Positions 1-10,346 of a stretch of 64,000 bases of DNA are shown piece after piece. The position numbers were made by a program, and so were the translations under genes. The notes beneath the pieces are model-generated. The model worked only from the letters and a program-made list of their open reading frames with translations. It had not been told where the DNA came from and made no database searches. Each line of letters begins with the position of its first letter. The first letter of the stretch is position 1. The DNA comes from Corynebacterium oculi (GTDB taxonomy: Bacteria > Actinomycetota > Actinomycetes > Mycobacteriales > Mycobacteriaceae), in NCBI RefSeq assembly GCF_001412105.1, contig NZ_LKST01000001.1, positions 682,001-746,000 of the forward strand, in the 5' to 3' direction.

Positions 1-636
<636 letters not shown>

Positions 637-654
637 TTGGTGCGTTTGTCCCCT

Positions 655-697
655 GCGGTCCGGGGTGTGCCTCCGGCACACCGGGGCCGCATTTTTC
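655..697 (+). terminator. Hairpin plus T-run between gap and pgk
   Basis: An 8-bp stem GGTGTGCC/GGCACACC (664-671 and 675-682, loop TCC) sits inside an outer stem GCGGTCC/GGGCCGC (655-661 and 684-690, one G-U). ATTTTT follows directly. This is the shape of an intrinsic terminator. Because pgk follows in the same direction, it is more likely a partial terminator that lowers pgk-tpiA expression relative to gap. Confidence 0.6.
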
Positions 698-724
698 TTA
701 GCTCTGAAAGGAATGAGAGACATT

Positions 725-1942
725 ATGACCATCAAGACCATTTCTGACCTGCTCAACGAGGGCGTGGAAGGCCGCCACATTCTGGTGCGCTCAGACTTCA
801 ACGTCCCGCTCAATGACGCCGGGGAGATCACCGATCCCGGCCGCATTCACGCCTCCCTGCCCACCCTCAAGGCCCTGGTAGAGGGCGGTGCCAAGGTGAT
901 CGTCACCGCGCACCTGGGCCGCCCCAAGGGCGAGGTGAACCCGAAGTTCTCGCTCGCCCCGGTGGCCGAGGCGCTCTCCGAGGCCCTGGGCCAGTACGTG
1001 GCCCTGGCCAGCGACGTCGTGGGGGAGGACGCCCACGAGCGCGCCAACGGGCTCAACGACGGCGACGTTCTGCTGGTGGAAAACGTGCGCTTTGATCCCC
1101 GGGAGACCTCTAAGGACGAGGCCGAGCGCGGTGCCTTTGCCGATGAGCTCGTGGCGCTGGCCGCCGATAACGGTGCCTTCGTTTCCGATGGTTTTGGCGT
1201 GGTGCACCGCGCCCAGGCCTCCGTGTACGACGTGGCCAAGCGCCTTCCGGCCTACGCGGGGTACTTGGTGAGCAAGGAGGTTGAGGTGCTAGAGAAGGTG
1301 GCCGCCAACCCCGAGCACCCCTACGTGGTGGTGCTGGGCGGCTCCAAGGTTTCCGATAAGCTCGGCGTGATCGAGGCCCTGGCGCAGAAGGCCGATCACC
1401 TCATCATCGGCGGCGGCATGTGCTACACGTTCCTTGCCGCCCAGGGCTATAACGTGCAGAAGTCCCTTCTGCAGGAGGAAATGGTGTCCACCTGCGCAGA
1501 CCTGCTGGAGCGCTTCGGGGAGAAGATCGTGTTGCCCGTGGATCTGGTGGCCGCCGCGGATTTTGCCGCGGATGCGGAGAACACCGTGGTTTCCCTCGAC
1601 GCCATCCCGGAGGGCTGGCAGTCCTTGGACATCGGGCCGGAGTCCGTGGGCGCCTTCGCCAAGGTTCTGGCTGAGTCCAAGACGGTGTTCTGGAACGGCC
1701 CGATGGGCGTATTCGAGTTCGAGGCCTTCTCCCGGGGCACCGCGGGTGTGGCCCAGGCGATCATTGACGCCACGGCCAAGAACGGCTCCTTCACCGTGGT
1801 GGGTGGCGGGGACTCCGCGGCCTCCGTGCGCGCGCTGGGGCTTGACGAGGAGGGTTTCTCCCACATCTCTACCGGCGGCGGGGCCTCCCTGGAGTTCCTT
1901 GAGGGCAAGGAACTCCCCGGCGTGGCCGTCCTCAACTCTTAA
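725..1942 (+). CDS. pgk: Phosphoglycerate kinase
   Basis: Cytoplasmic kinase that makes ATP from 1,3-bisphosphoglycerate. The product is 405 residues, the usual length. Visible family motifs are RSDFNVPL near the N terminus (substrate binding), [11 protein letters not shown] in mid-protein, [10 protein letters not shown], and GGGDSAASV in the nucleotide-binding domain. The frame is open further upstream, but the ATG at 725 gives the family-like N terminus [10 protein letters not shown]. An in-frame ATG at 713 is the alternative; the GAAAGG at 706-711 lies 13 bases before 725. It lies between gap and tpiA, 33 bases before tpiA, probably in one operon. Confidence 0.96.
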   Translation: MTIKTISDLLNEGVEGRHILVRSDFNVPLNDAGEITDPGRIHASLPTLKALVEGGAKVIVTAHLGRPKGEVNPKFSLAPVAEALSEALGQYVALASDVVGEDAHERANGLNDGDVLLVENVRFDPRETSKDEAERGAFADELVALAADNGAFVSDGFGVVHRAQASVYDVAKRLPAYAGYLVSKEVEVLEKVAANPEHPYVVVLGGSKVSDKLGVIEALAQKADHLIIGGGMCYTFLAAQGYNVQKSLLQEEMVSTCADLLERFGEKIVLPVDLVAAADFAADAENTVVSLDAIPEGWQSLDIGPESVGAFAKVLAESKTVFWNGPMGVFEFEAFSRGTAGVAQAIIDATAKNGSFTVVGGGDSAASVRALGLDEEGFSHISTGGGASLEFLEGKELPGVAVLNS

Positions 1943-1975
1943 AACCACACCCCCAATCAAGAAAGGCTTTTCCTC

Positions 1976-2758
1976 ATGGCACGTACCCCCCTGATTGCCG
2001 GTAACTGGAAGATGAACCTCGATCACCTTGAGGCCATCGCCACCGTGCAGAAGCTCGCTTTTGCCCTTCCCAAGGAATACTACGAGAAGGTCGATGTGGC
2101 GGTCACCGTCCCCTTCACGGATCTGCGTTCCGTGCAGACCCTGGTGGAGGGCGATAAGCTCCAGATCACCTACGGCGCCCAGGACGTTTCCGAGCACGAG
2201 TCCGGGGCTTATACCGGCGAGATTTCCGCCACCATGCTGGCCAAGTTGGGCTGCTCCTGGGTGGTCACGGGCCACTCCGAGCGCCGCGAATACCACGGGG
2301 AGACGAACGCCCAGGTGGCGGCCAAGTCCAAGGCCGCCCTGGGCAAGGGCATCTCGCCCATCGTGTGCGTGGGCGAGCCGCTGGAGGTTCGGGAGAAGGG
2401 CACCCACGTGGAGTACGTGGTGGAGCAGACTAAAGCCTCCCTGGAGGGCCTGAGCGCCGAGGAGCTTTCCCGCACCGTGATCGCTTATGAGCCGGTGTGG
2501 GCCATCGGCACCGGCAAGGTGGCCTCCGCCGCCGACGCCCAGGAGGTGTGCCACGCCCTGCGCAACCTGATCCGCGATCTCGCCGGCGAGGAGGTGGCCG
2601 AAGGCATGCGCATCCTCTACGGGGGCTCGGTTAAGGCCGATACCGTGGCGGAGATCGTGGGGCAGCCGGACGTGGATGGCGGCCTGGTGGGCGGGGCCTC
2701 CCTGGACGGGCAGGCCTTTGCCAAACTCGCCGCTAACGCCGCTGGCCCGCTGAACTAA
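1976..2758 (+). CDS. tpiA: Triosephosphate isomerase
   Basis: Interconverts dihydroxyacetone phosphate and glyceraldehyde 3-phosphate. The 260-residue product has the complete TIM-barrel catalytic set: Lys12 in AGNWKMN, His100 in GHSERR and Glu172 in [11 protein letters not shown]. The phosphate-binding YGGSV motif is near the C terminus. AGAAAGG upstream serves as ribosome-binding site. It is the last glycolytic gene of the run and is followed by a strong inverted repeat and then ppc. Confidence 0.97.
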   Translation: MARTPLIAGNWKMNLDHLEAIATVQKLAFALPKEYYEKVDVAVTVPFTDLRSVQTLVEGDKLQITYGAQDVSEHESGAYTGEISATMLAKLGCSWVVTGHSERREYHGETNAQVAAKSKAALGKGISPIVCVGEPLEVREKGTHVEYVVEQTKASLEGLSAEELSRTVIAYEPVWAIGTGKVASAADAQEVCHALRNLIRDLAGEEVAEGMRILYGGSVKADTVAEIVGQPDVDGGLVGGASLDGQAFAKLAANAAGPLN

Positions 2759-2775
2759 CCGGAAGCACCCGAGAA

Positions 2776-2823
2776 AACGCCGCGATGCCCCCAGCGCACC
2801 CGCCTGGGTGGTATCGCGGCGTT
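2776..2823 (+). terminator. Perfect 11-bp inverted repeat between tpiA and ppc, no T-run
   Basis: AACGCCGCGAT (2776-2786) and ATCGCGGCGTT (2813-2823) are exact reverse complements. The 26-base loop contains a smaller CCCAG/CTGGG hairpin. No T-run follows, and the ppc ribosome-binding site AGGAAGG begins 4 bases later. It may be a weak terminator, an mRNA stabilising or processing element, or a structure that limits ppc translation. Confidence 0.5.
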
Positions 2824-2846
2824 GCTAGGAAGGACACCCCACACCC

Positions 2847-5612
2847 GTGGAGAACCCGATTAATCTCCAAGACGATATTCGTTACCTCGGCCGTATCCTC
2901 GGTGAGGTCATCGCCCAGCAGGAGGGCCCGGAGGTCTTTGATCTCGTGGAATCGGCCCGCCGCCAGGCCTTTGATGTTGCCGGGCAGGAGGCCGATATGG
3001 GCGCGCTCGTGGACATGTTCCGCGACATCGACCCCGACCGCGCCGAGCCGGTGATCCGCGCCTTTAGCCACTTTGCGCTCATGGCCAACCTCGCCGAGGA
3101 CATTCATGATGAGCGCTCCCGCCTGGAGCACCAGCGCAGCGGGGCCCCGGCCCCGGATTCCACCCTGGAGGCCACCTGGGCGAAGTTCCGGGAGGCGGCG
3201 GTTCCCCCCGAGGATCTGGCCGAGGAGCTGCCGCACACGCTGGTGGCCCCGGTGCTCACCGCGCATCCCACCGAGACGCGCCGCCGCACCGTGTTCGATG
3301 CCCAAAAGCACATCGCCAAGGCCATGCGGCGTCGCCACGCGCTGCTCGGTGGCCCGCAGAACGTGTACGCGCAGCGCGACCTGGAGGCTATCGACGCCGA
3401 CATTCGCCGCCGCCTCACCGTGCTGTGGCAGACCGCGCTGATCCGCGTGGCCCGGCCCCGCATCGAGGACGAGATCGAGGTGGGCCTGCGCTATTACAAG
3501 TTGAGCCTGCTGGAGGAGATTCCGCGGATCAACCTGGAGGTGGTCGCCCGGCTGCGCCGCGCCCTGGGCCGCGAGGTTCCCCCGCACGCGATCATCCGTC
3601 CGGGTTCCTGGATCGGCGGCGATCACGATGGTAACCCCTACGTCACCGCCGAGACCCTGGATTACGCCACCCGCCGCGCCGCGCACACGGCGCTCCAATA
3701 CTATTGCTCGGAGCTGCACAGGCTGGAGCACGAGCTGAGCATCTCGGATCGCATGAGCGAGGTCAGCGTGGATCTCTACGCGCTGGCCGAGCGCGGCCAC
3801 AACGACGTGCCCAGCCGCGTCGATGAGCCGTATCGCCGCGCCCTGCACGGCGTGCGCGGCCGGATGCTCGCCACCATCACCGCGCTCATCGGGGAGGATG
3901 CGGTGGAGGGGCAGTGGCACCGCACCCACGAGCCCTACGCCTCCGCCGAGGAGTTCGCCGCGGACCTGGCCATTATCGACGCCTCCCTGCGCATCAGCAA
4001 GGATGACATCATCGCCGATGACCGCCTGGCGCGCCTGCGCGTGGCGGTGCAGAGCTTTGGCTTCCACCTGTATTCGATGGATATTCGCCAGAACTCCGAG
4101 AGATATGCCGATGTGCTCACCGAGATCCTCCGCGTGGCGCGCGTGACCGAGAACTACCGGGATCTCAGCGAGGAGGAAAAGATCGCGCTTCTGGTGCGCG
4201 AGCTGGAAACCCCGCGCCCCCTCGTGCCCACCGGCCACGCGGGCTATGGCGAGGAAACCAACCGCGAACTGGGCATCTTCCGCCAGGCCGCGGCCTCCGT
4301 GGAGCGCTTCGGCCCGCAGACGGTGCCACACTGCATCATCTCCATGGCGGAATCCGTGAGTGATATTCTGGAGCCGATGGTTCTGCTCAAGGAGGTGGGG
4401 CTGATCCAGGCCAACGGACAAAGCCCCACCGGCACGGTGGATATCATCCCGCTCTTTGAGACGATCGACGACCTCAATGCCGGCGCCGGCATTATGGAAA
4501 AGCTCTGGGGCATTCCCCTCTACCGCGAGTACCTGCGCCAGCGCGGCGACGTCCAGGAGGTCATGCTGGGCTACTCCGATTCCAACAAGGACGGAGGCTA
4601 CTTTGCCGCCAACTGGGCGCTGTACAGCGGTGAGATGGACGTGGTGCGCGTGTGCCGCGAGAACGGGGTGCGGCTACGCCTCTTCCACGGCCGCGGCGGC
4701 ACCGTGGGGCGCGGCGGCGGCCCCTCGTACGACGCCATCCTGGCACAGCCTCATGGCGCGGTTACCGGCTCCGTTCGGATCACCGAGCAAGGAGAGATCA
4801 TCTCCGCCAAGTACGGCTCGCGGGATACCGCGCGCTGGAACCTGGAGGCCCTCGTCTCCGCCACCCTGGAGGCCAGCGTGCTTGACGTCAATGACCTCGA
4901 TGATCCCCAACGCGCCTACGAGATCATGGCCTGGCTCTCCGAGGCCAGCCAGCGCAAGTACTCCGACCTCGCCCACCGCGATCCCGGTTTTATCCAGTAC
5001 TTCACGGAGTCCACCCCCTTGCAGGAAATAGGCGCCCTGAACATCGGTTCGCGGCCCTCCTCCCGCAAGCAGACGAAGTCTTTGAGCGATCTACGCGCGA
5101 TCCCCTGGGTGCTCTCGTGGTCGCAGTCCCGCGTGATGCTGCCCGGCTGGTTCGGCGTGGGCACCGCGCTTCACGAGTGGATCGAGCAGGGGAGTAACCC
5201 GCAGGAGCGCGTGGAGGAATTGCGGGCGCTCAACGAGTGCTGGCCCTTCTTTAACTCGGTGCTCTCCAACATGGCCCAGGTGATGAGCAAGGCGGAGATG
5301 GGCCTGGCGAGGCTCTACGCCAACCTCATTGATAACGAGGAGGTGGCCGAGCGCATCTACGGCACGATCAAGGAGGAATACGACCTCACCCTGGCGATGT
5401 TCGAGCGGATCACCGGACGCGAACACCTCCTGGCGGATAACCCCTCCCTGGCGCGCTCGGTGCGTTCGCGCTACCCCTACCTTCTGCCGTTGAATATCAT
5501 CCAGGTGGAATTGCTGCGCCGTTATCGCGCCGGAGATCACCGCGATAGCGTGACCGCCGGTATCCAGCTCACCATGAATGGCCTCGCCACGGCCCTGCGC
5601 AATTCCGGTTAA
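2847..5612 (+). CDS. ppc: Phosphoenolpyruvate carboxylase
   Basis: Anaplerotic enzyme that carboxylates phosphoenolpyruvate to oxaloacetate. The product is 921 residues, about the length of known corynebacterial enzymes. Both family signatures are present: LTAHPTETRRRTV (catalytic His) in the first fifth, and GYSDSNKDGGYFAANW with FHGRGGTVGRGGGPSY in mid-protein. The C-terminal IGSRPSSRKQ and the PGWFGVG loop are also intact. The start is GTG at 2847, chosen because AGGAAGG lies 2827-2833. The gap-pgk-tpiA-ppc order matches C. glutamicum. A hairpin in the 5' leader may modulate expression. Confidence 0.97.
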   Translation: MENPINLQDDIRYLGRILGEVIAQQEGPEVFDLVESARRQAFDVAGQEADMGALVDMFRDIDPDRAEPVIRAFSHFALMANLAEDIHDERSRLEHQRSGAPAPDSTLEATWAKFREAAVPPEDLAEELPHTLVAPVLTAHPTETRRRTVFDAQKHIAKAMRRRHALLGGPQNVYAQRDLEAIDADIRRRLTVLWQTALIRVARPRIEDEIEVGLRYYKLSLLEEIPRINLEVVARLRRALGREVPPHAIIRPGSWIGGDHDGNPYVTAETLDYATRRAAHTALQYYCSELHRLEHELSISDRMSEVSVDLYALAERGHNDVPSRVDEPYRRALHGVRGRMLATITALIGEDAVEGQWHRTHEPYASAEEFAADLAIIDASLRISKDDIIADDRLARLRVAVQSFGFHLYSMDIRQNSERYADVLTEILRVARVTENYRDLSEEEKIALLVRELETPRPLVPTGHAGYGEETNRELGIFRQAAASVERFGPQTVPHCIISMAESVSDILEPMVLLKEVGLIQANGQSPTGTVDIIPLFETIDDLNAGAGIMEKLWGIPLYREYLRQRGDVQEVMLGYSDSNKDGGYFAANWALYSGEMDVVRVCRENGVRLRLFHGRGGTVGRGGGPSYDAILAQPHGAVTGSVRITEQGEIISAKYGSRDTARWNLEALVSATLEASVLDVNDLDDPQRAYEIMAWLSEASQRKYSDLAHRDPGFIQYFTESTPLQEIGALNIGSRPSSRKQTKSLSDLRAIPWVLSWSQSRVMLPGWFGVGTALHEWIEQGSNPQERVEELRALNECWPFFNSVLSNMAQVMSKAEMGLARLYANLIDNEEVAERIYGTIKEEYDLTLAMFERITGREHLLADNPSLARSVRSRYPYLLPLNIIQVELLRRYRAGDHRDSVTAGIQLTMNGLATALRNSG

Positions 5613-5635
5613 ATAGCCGGTGTGGTGATCTTTGA

Positions 5636-5663
5636 GCCCCCGCCAGTGGTGTAGGGTGGGGGC
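5636..5663 (+). terminator. Hairpin between ppc and secG
   Basis: GCCCCCGCC (5636-5644) pairs with GGTGGGGGC (5655-5663) with one G-U pair. No T-run follows. A possible -10 box TAGGGT (5652-5657) for secG lies inside the structure, so it may be a terminator for ppc, a secG promoter region, or both. Confidence 0.35.
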
Positions 5664-5696
5664 AGTTCCCCCGATTTATTCTTGAAAAGGAATGAC

Positions 5697-5930
5697 ATGG
5701 TTCTTGCGTTTGAGATCATCCTTGTGCTGGCCGCCGTGCTCATGACGGTGCTGGTGCTGCTGCACAAGGGCAAGGGCGGCGGCCTGTCCAGCCTCTTCGG
5801 CGGCGGCGTGCAGTCCAACCTCTCCGGTTCCACCGTGGTGGAGAAGAACCTTGATCGCTACACCATCGTGGTGGCGCTGATCTGGGTTGTCTGCATCATC
5901 GCCCTGAACCTCATCCAGGCTTACGCCTAG
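5697..5930 (+). CDS. secG: Preprotein translocase subunit SecG
   Basis: Small accessory subunit of the SecYEG channel in the cytoplasmic membrane. The 77-residue product has two hydrophobic segments (about residues 3-23 and 53-74) joined by a glycine-rich loop, KGKGGGLSSLFGGGVQ, typical of SecG. The ATG at 5697 has AAAAGG six bases upstream; a TTG at 5682 is in frame but has no such site. Its TAG stop shares bases with the stop of the convergent pgl gene (CTAG, 5927-5930). Confidence 0.93.
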   Translation: MVLAFEIILVLAAVLMTVLVLLHKGKGGGLSSLFGGGVQSNLSGSTVVEKNLDRYTIVVALIWVVCIIALNLIQAYA

Positions 5931-6649
5931 AGCGCGCTCGCGGCCTCCTCGTCGAGGAAGAGGATCGTCTCCGCCACGCCCTGTGCCCCCGCTGCGGGCC
6001 AGAGCGTGGCGTTTTCATTACGCGCCACCGCCGCCGCGGCTTCTGCCTTCGCGGCGCCGGAGACCAGCAGCCACACCCGCTGGGCCCGGCCAATAGCGGG
6101 CAGGGTGAGGCTCACCCGCTGCGCCGGGGGTTTGGGGGAATCAGGAACGGCTACCACCCAGCGTCGCCTCTCGGCGGTGGCGGCGGAGTGGGGGAAGAGG
6201 GAGTTAATGTGCCCCTCGCTGCCCATGCCCAGCAGGTGCAGATCGAAGCCCTCCGGGGCATAGCGCTCCAATGCCCGCTCGTAGCGCCGCGCGGACTCCT
6301 CCACGAGGGCTCCGTCTCCGTTGGCGCCGTTCAGGCCCATGCCGTGAATGTTCTCCGGGGGGATCGCCACGGCGTCGAGTAGGGCGGCGCGCGCCTGCCC
6401 CTCGTTGGACTCGGGATCGCTGACGGGGACGTTGCGTTCGTCGCCAAAAAAGACGTGCACGCGCTCCCAATTGATATCCCCGCGCTCGCGCAGGCTGCGC
6501 AGGAGCGCGATGCCCGCCCCACCGCCGGTGAGCACGATCCGCGCGGAGCCGTCCCCGCCGGACTGCGCCCGCCGGATCACCTCGGCCACCCCCTCGGCCG
6601 CGGCGGTCACGAGCGCGGAAAGATCCGCATAGCGCCGAATATCCGGCAT
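5927..6649 (-). CDS. pgl: 6-Phosphogluconolactonase
   Basis: Hydrolyses 6-phosphogluconolactone in the oxidative pentose-phosphate pathway. The 240-residue product contains LTGGGAGIALL, FFGDERNVP and MGSEGHINSLFP, the sugar-phosphate-isomerase-like motifs of the DevB/Pgl family. The ATG at 6649 is one base after the opcA stop, so translation is probably coupled. The frame extends further upstream into opcA, but that part has no family similarity. It is last in the tkt-tal-zwf-opcA-pgl run, in order with the reaction made possible by Zwf. Confidence 0.93.
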   Translation of the reverse strand: MPDIRRYADLSALVTAAAEGVAEVIRRAQSGGDGSARIVLTGGGAGIALLRSLRERGDINWERVHVFFGDERNVPVSDPESNEGQARAALLDAVAIPPENIHGMGLNGANGDGALVEESARRYERALERYAPEGFDLHLLGMGSEGHINSLFPHSAATAERRRWVVAVPDSPKPPAQRVSLTLPAIGRAQRVWLLVSGAAKAEAAAAVARNENATLWPAAGAQGVAETILFLDEEAASAL

Positions 6650-6650
6650 C

Positions 6651-7574
6651 CTAGTTCTCCTCGCTATTCTCTGAGTCCTCAAAGGCCACCGCGCCGATCC
6701 CACGCAAAGCCTCCGCATAGATTACGTCCGGGTCGAGGTGGCGCAGTTCTTCCGCCAGGCAATCCGCCGTGGACCTGGGGTTCATGGCCACGAGCGACTC
6801 CGGCCGCTGGGGCATGCGCACCGAGATGGTGGAGTGGCTGCGATGGTGAATGGTGATGGGGCCGCTGGGGAACTCCATCCGCAACTCGCAGGGCTCCAGG
6901 TCTCCCTTGATCTGATGGGTGGCCACGCCCCGGCGCACGGGCACCCCCAGGCGGCTGGCCAACCACCCAGCGGCGAGGTCAATGCTGAGATTATCCCGCG
7001 GGCCCTTCACGCTCACGGCCGTGACGTTTTCCTTCGGGTGAGCGTCCAGCGAGGAGGCCACCACCCCGCGCCATTGGGTGATCCGAGCCCAGGAGAGATC
7101 GGAATCGCCGGGGGTGTAGCCCTCTGTTTGTCGAGCCCCATCCGTGATCCGCCGCTGGGCCAGGCGGCCCACGGGATGCTCGGCGGGCACCGGCGGGGCC
7201 TCGGAGGGCCACCACACCACGATGGGGGTATCCGGCAGGAGCAGGGGAGTCACCACGGCGTCGGCGTGCGCCGCTACCTCCCCACGCAGGGTCATGATGA
7301 CGAACTCGCTGGCCCCCACGGTGCCGCCCACGCGGATCTCCGCGTCCACCCCGGAGCTGCGGGCGGGGCCGCCGTCGATCAGCACGAGCACGCGGGAGGG
7401 GTGCTCCCAGGAGGCATCGGTGGTCACCCTGATGATCTCGGGAAGGTCGTCGCCGCTGGTGGCCATGACGATGAGGGTGAGCACGCGGCCGGTGGTTTGC
7501 GCCGTGGTCTCGTGAATGTGCTGCAATGACGCGGCAATATCACGGGTCGTGGTATTGGGCAGATCAATTATCAC
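6651..7574 (-). CDS. opcA: Glucose-6-phosphate dehydrogenase assembly/activity protein OpcA
   Basis: OpcA is needed for full activity of glucose-6-phosphate dehydrogenase in cyanobacteria and actinobacteria. The 307-residue product begins MIIDLPNTTTRDIAASL and has the internal PIVVWWPSEAP segment typical of the family. It sits directly between zwf and pgl, 15 bases after zwf, which supports a complex with Zwf. No catalytic motif is expected. The AAAGAAAGG upstream (complement of 7579-7587) is a reasonable ribosome-binding site. Confidence 0.92.
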   Translation of the reverse strand: MIIDLPNTTTRDIAASLQHIHETTAQTTGRVLTLIVMATSGDDLPEIIRVTTDASWEHPSRVLVLIDGGPARSSGVDAEIRVGGTVGASEFVIMTLRGEVAAHADAVVTPLLLPDTPIVVWWPSEAPPVPAEHPVGRLAQRRITDGARQTEGYTPGDSDLSWARITQWRGVVASSLDAHPKENVTAVSVKGPRDNLSIDLAAGWLASRLGVPVRRGVATHQIKGDLEPCELRMEFPSGPITIHHRSHSTISVRMPQRPESLVAMNPRSTADCLAEELRHLDPDVIYAEALRGIGAVAFEDSENSEEN

Positions 7575-7589
7575 GTCCTATGCCTTTCT

Positions 7590-9107
<1,518 letters not shown>

Positions 9108-9209
9108 GTTCTTCTCCCTTTCGCAGAATGAATAGCATGTGGCCGGGGCGGCGATAATACTCGCCCAGGCCCCGGCCCCATGCCCGTGAGGGTGGTGCGG
9201 AGAGCCCGC

Positions 9210-10310
9210 CTAGAGGCGCTGGCTCATGGAGCCCAGCAGTTCCTCCCAGGCGGTCACGAACTTATCCACGCCCTCCTTTTCTAGCACCGCAAACACATCG
9301 TCGAGGTCGATCCCCACGCGCTCCAGGGCGGCAAAGATCTCCTTGGCCTCCTCCTGGGTACCGGTCAGGGAATCGCCGTGGAGGTCATCGCTGCCCAGAA
9401 CCGCGTCGATCGTGGCCTGCGGCATGGTGTTCACGGTCTGCGGCCCGGCCAGCTCAGCGACGTAGAGGGTGGCCGGGTACTCGGGGTTCTTGACCCCGGT
9501 GGAGGCCCACAGCGGGCGCTGCACCTGCGCGCCCTCGGGCAGATCGGCGGCCTCGGGGGAGCCGAAAGCCTCGTGGAAGAGCCCGTAGGCGAGGCGCGCG
9601 TTGGCCACCCCCGCCTTGCCCCGCAGAGCGAGGGCCTCCTGCGTGCCGATGGCCTCCAGCCGCTTATCTACCTCGGTGTCCATGCGCGAGACAAAGAAGG
9701 AGGCCACGGAGAAGATCCGGGAGACGTCGTGGCCCGCCTGCGCGGCGCGGCGAATGCCCTCCTGGTAGGCCTCGATGACGCGGCGGTAGCGCTCCACGGA
9801 GAAGATCAGCGTGACGTTCACGCTGATCCCCTCCGCGAGGGCGTCGGCAATGGCGGGCAGGGAGCCCTCGGTGGCCGGAATCTTAATCATCACGTTGGGG
9901 CGATCCACCTGCCGCCACAGCTCGCGGGCCTGGGCCAGGGTGGCCTGGGCATCGGCGGAGATGCGGGGATCAACCTCGATGGACACGCGCCCGTCGCGGC
10001 CCTTCGTGTCGCGGAATACCTCCGCGAAAATGTCGCAGGCGGCGCGAACGTCCTCGATGCTCATGGCGTAGACGGCCGTGTCAACGTCCGCTCCGGCCTC
10101 GCGCAGCTGCGCGATCTGCGCATCATAGGCGGTGCCCTTGGACATCGCGGCGGCGAAGATCGCCGGATTGGTGGTCACGCCGACGACGCCGTCGGTGGCG
10201 ACCATCTTTGCTAGGTTGCCGGAAGTAATCCTCTCGCGGGAGAGATCATCCAGCCAGGTCATCGTGCCGATCTGCGCGAGGCGCTCGATGGTGTTGCCGG
10301 TAGTGCTCAT
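9210..10310 (-). CDS. tal: Transaldolase
   Basis: Transfers a dihydroxyacetone unit between sugar phosphates in the non-oxidative pentose-phosphate pathway. The 366-residue product carries the Schiff-base lysine in NVMIKIPATEG and the following NVTLIFS strand, as in the actinobacterial Tal family. ATG at 10310 has AAGGAG upstream on the minus strand. It is 36 bases downstream of tkt and 102 bases upstream of zwf. Confidence 0.96.
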   Translation of the reverse strand: MSTTGNTIERLAQIGTMTWLDDLSRERITSGNLAKMVATDGVVGVTTNPAIFAAAMSKGTAYDAQIAQLREAGADVDTAVYAMSIEDVRAACDIFAEVFRDTKGRDGRVSIEVDPRISADAQATLAQARELWRQVDRPNVMIKIPATEGSLPAIADALAEGISVNVTLIFSVERYRRVIEAYQEGIRRAAQAGHDVSRIFSVASFFVSRMDTEVDKRLEAIGTQEALALRGKAGVANARLAYGLFHEAFGSPEAADLPEGAQVQRPLWASTGVKNPEYPATLYVAELAGPQTVNTMPQATIDAVLGSDDLHGDSLTGTQEEAKEIFAALERVGIDLDDVFAVLEKEGVDKFVTAWEELLGSMSQRL

Positions 10311-10346
10311 GCGGGTGCTCCTTGATCTGGGGAGGTGGGGAACGGG

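Noticed and set aside
1289..2554. Long minus-strand open frame (421 codons) opposite pgk and tpiA
   Set aside because: It is antisense to two certain genes, is His/Gly-rich in the way shadow frames of G+C-rich genes are, and has no start context or family motif.
2733..4421. 562-codon minus-strand frame opposite ppc
   Set aside because: Shadow of the ppc codon usage; no domain, no ribosome-binding site.
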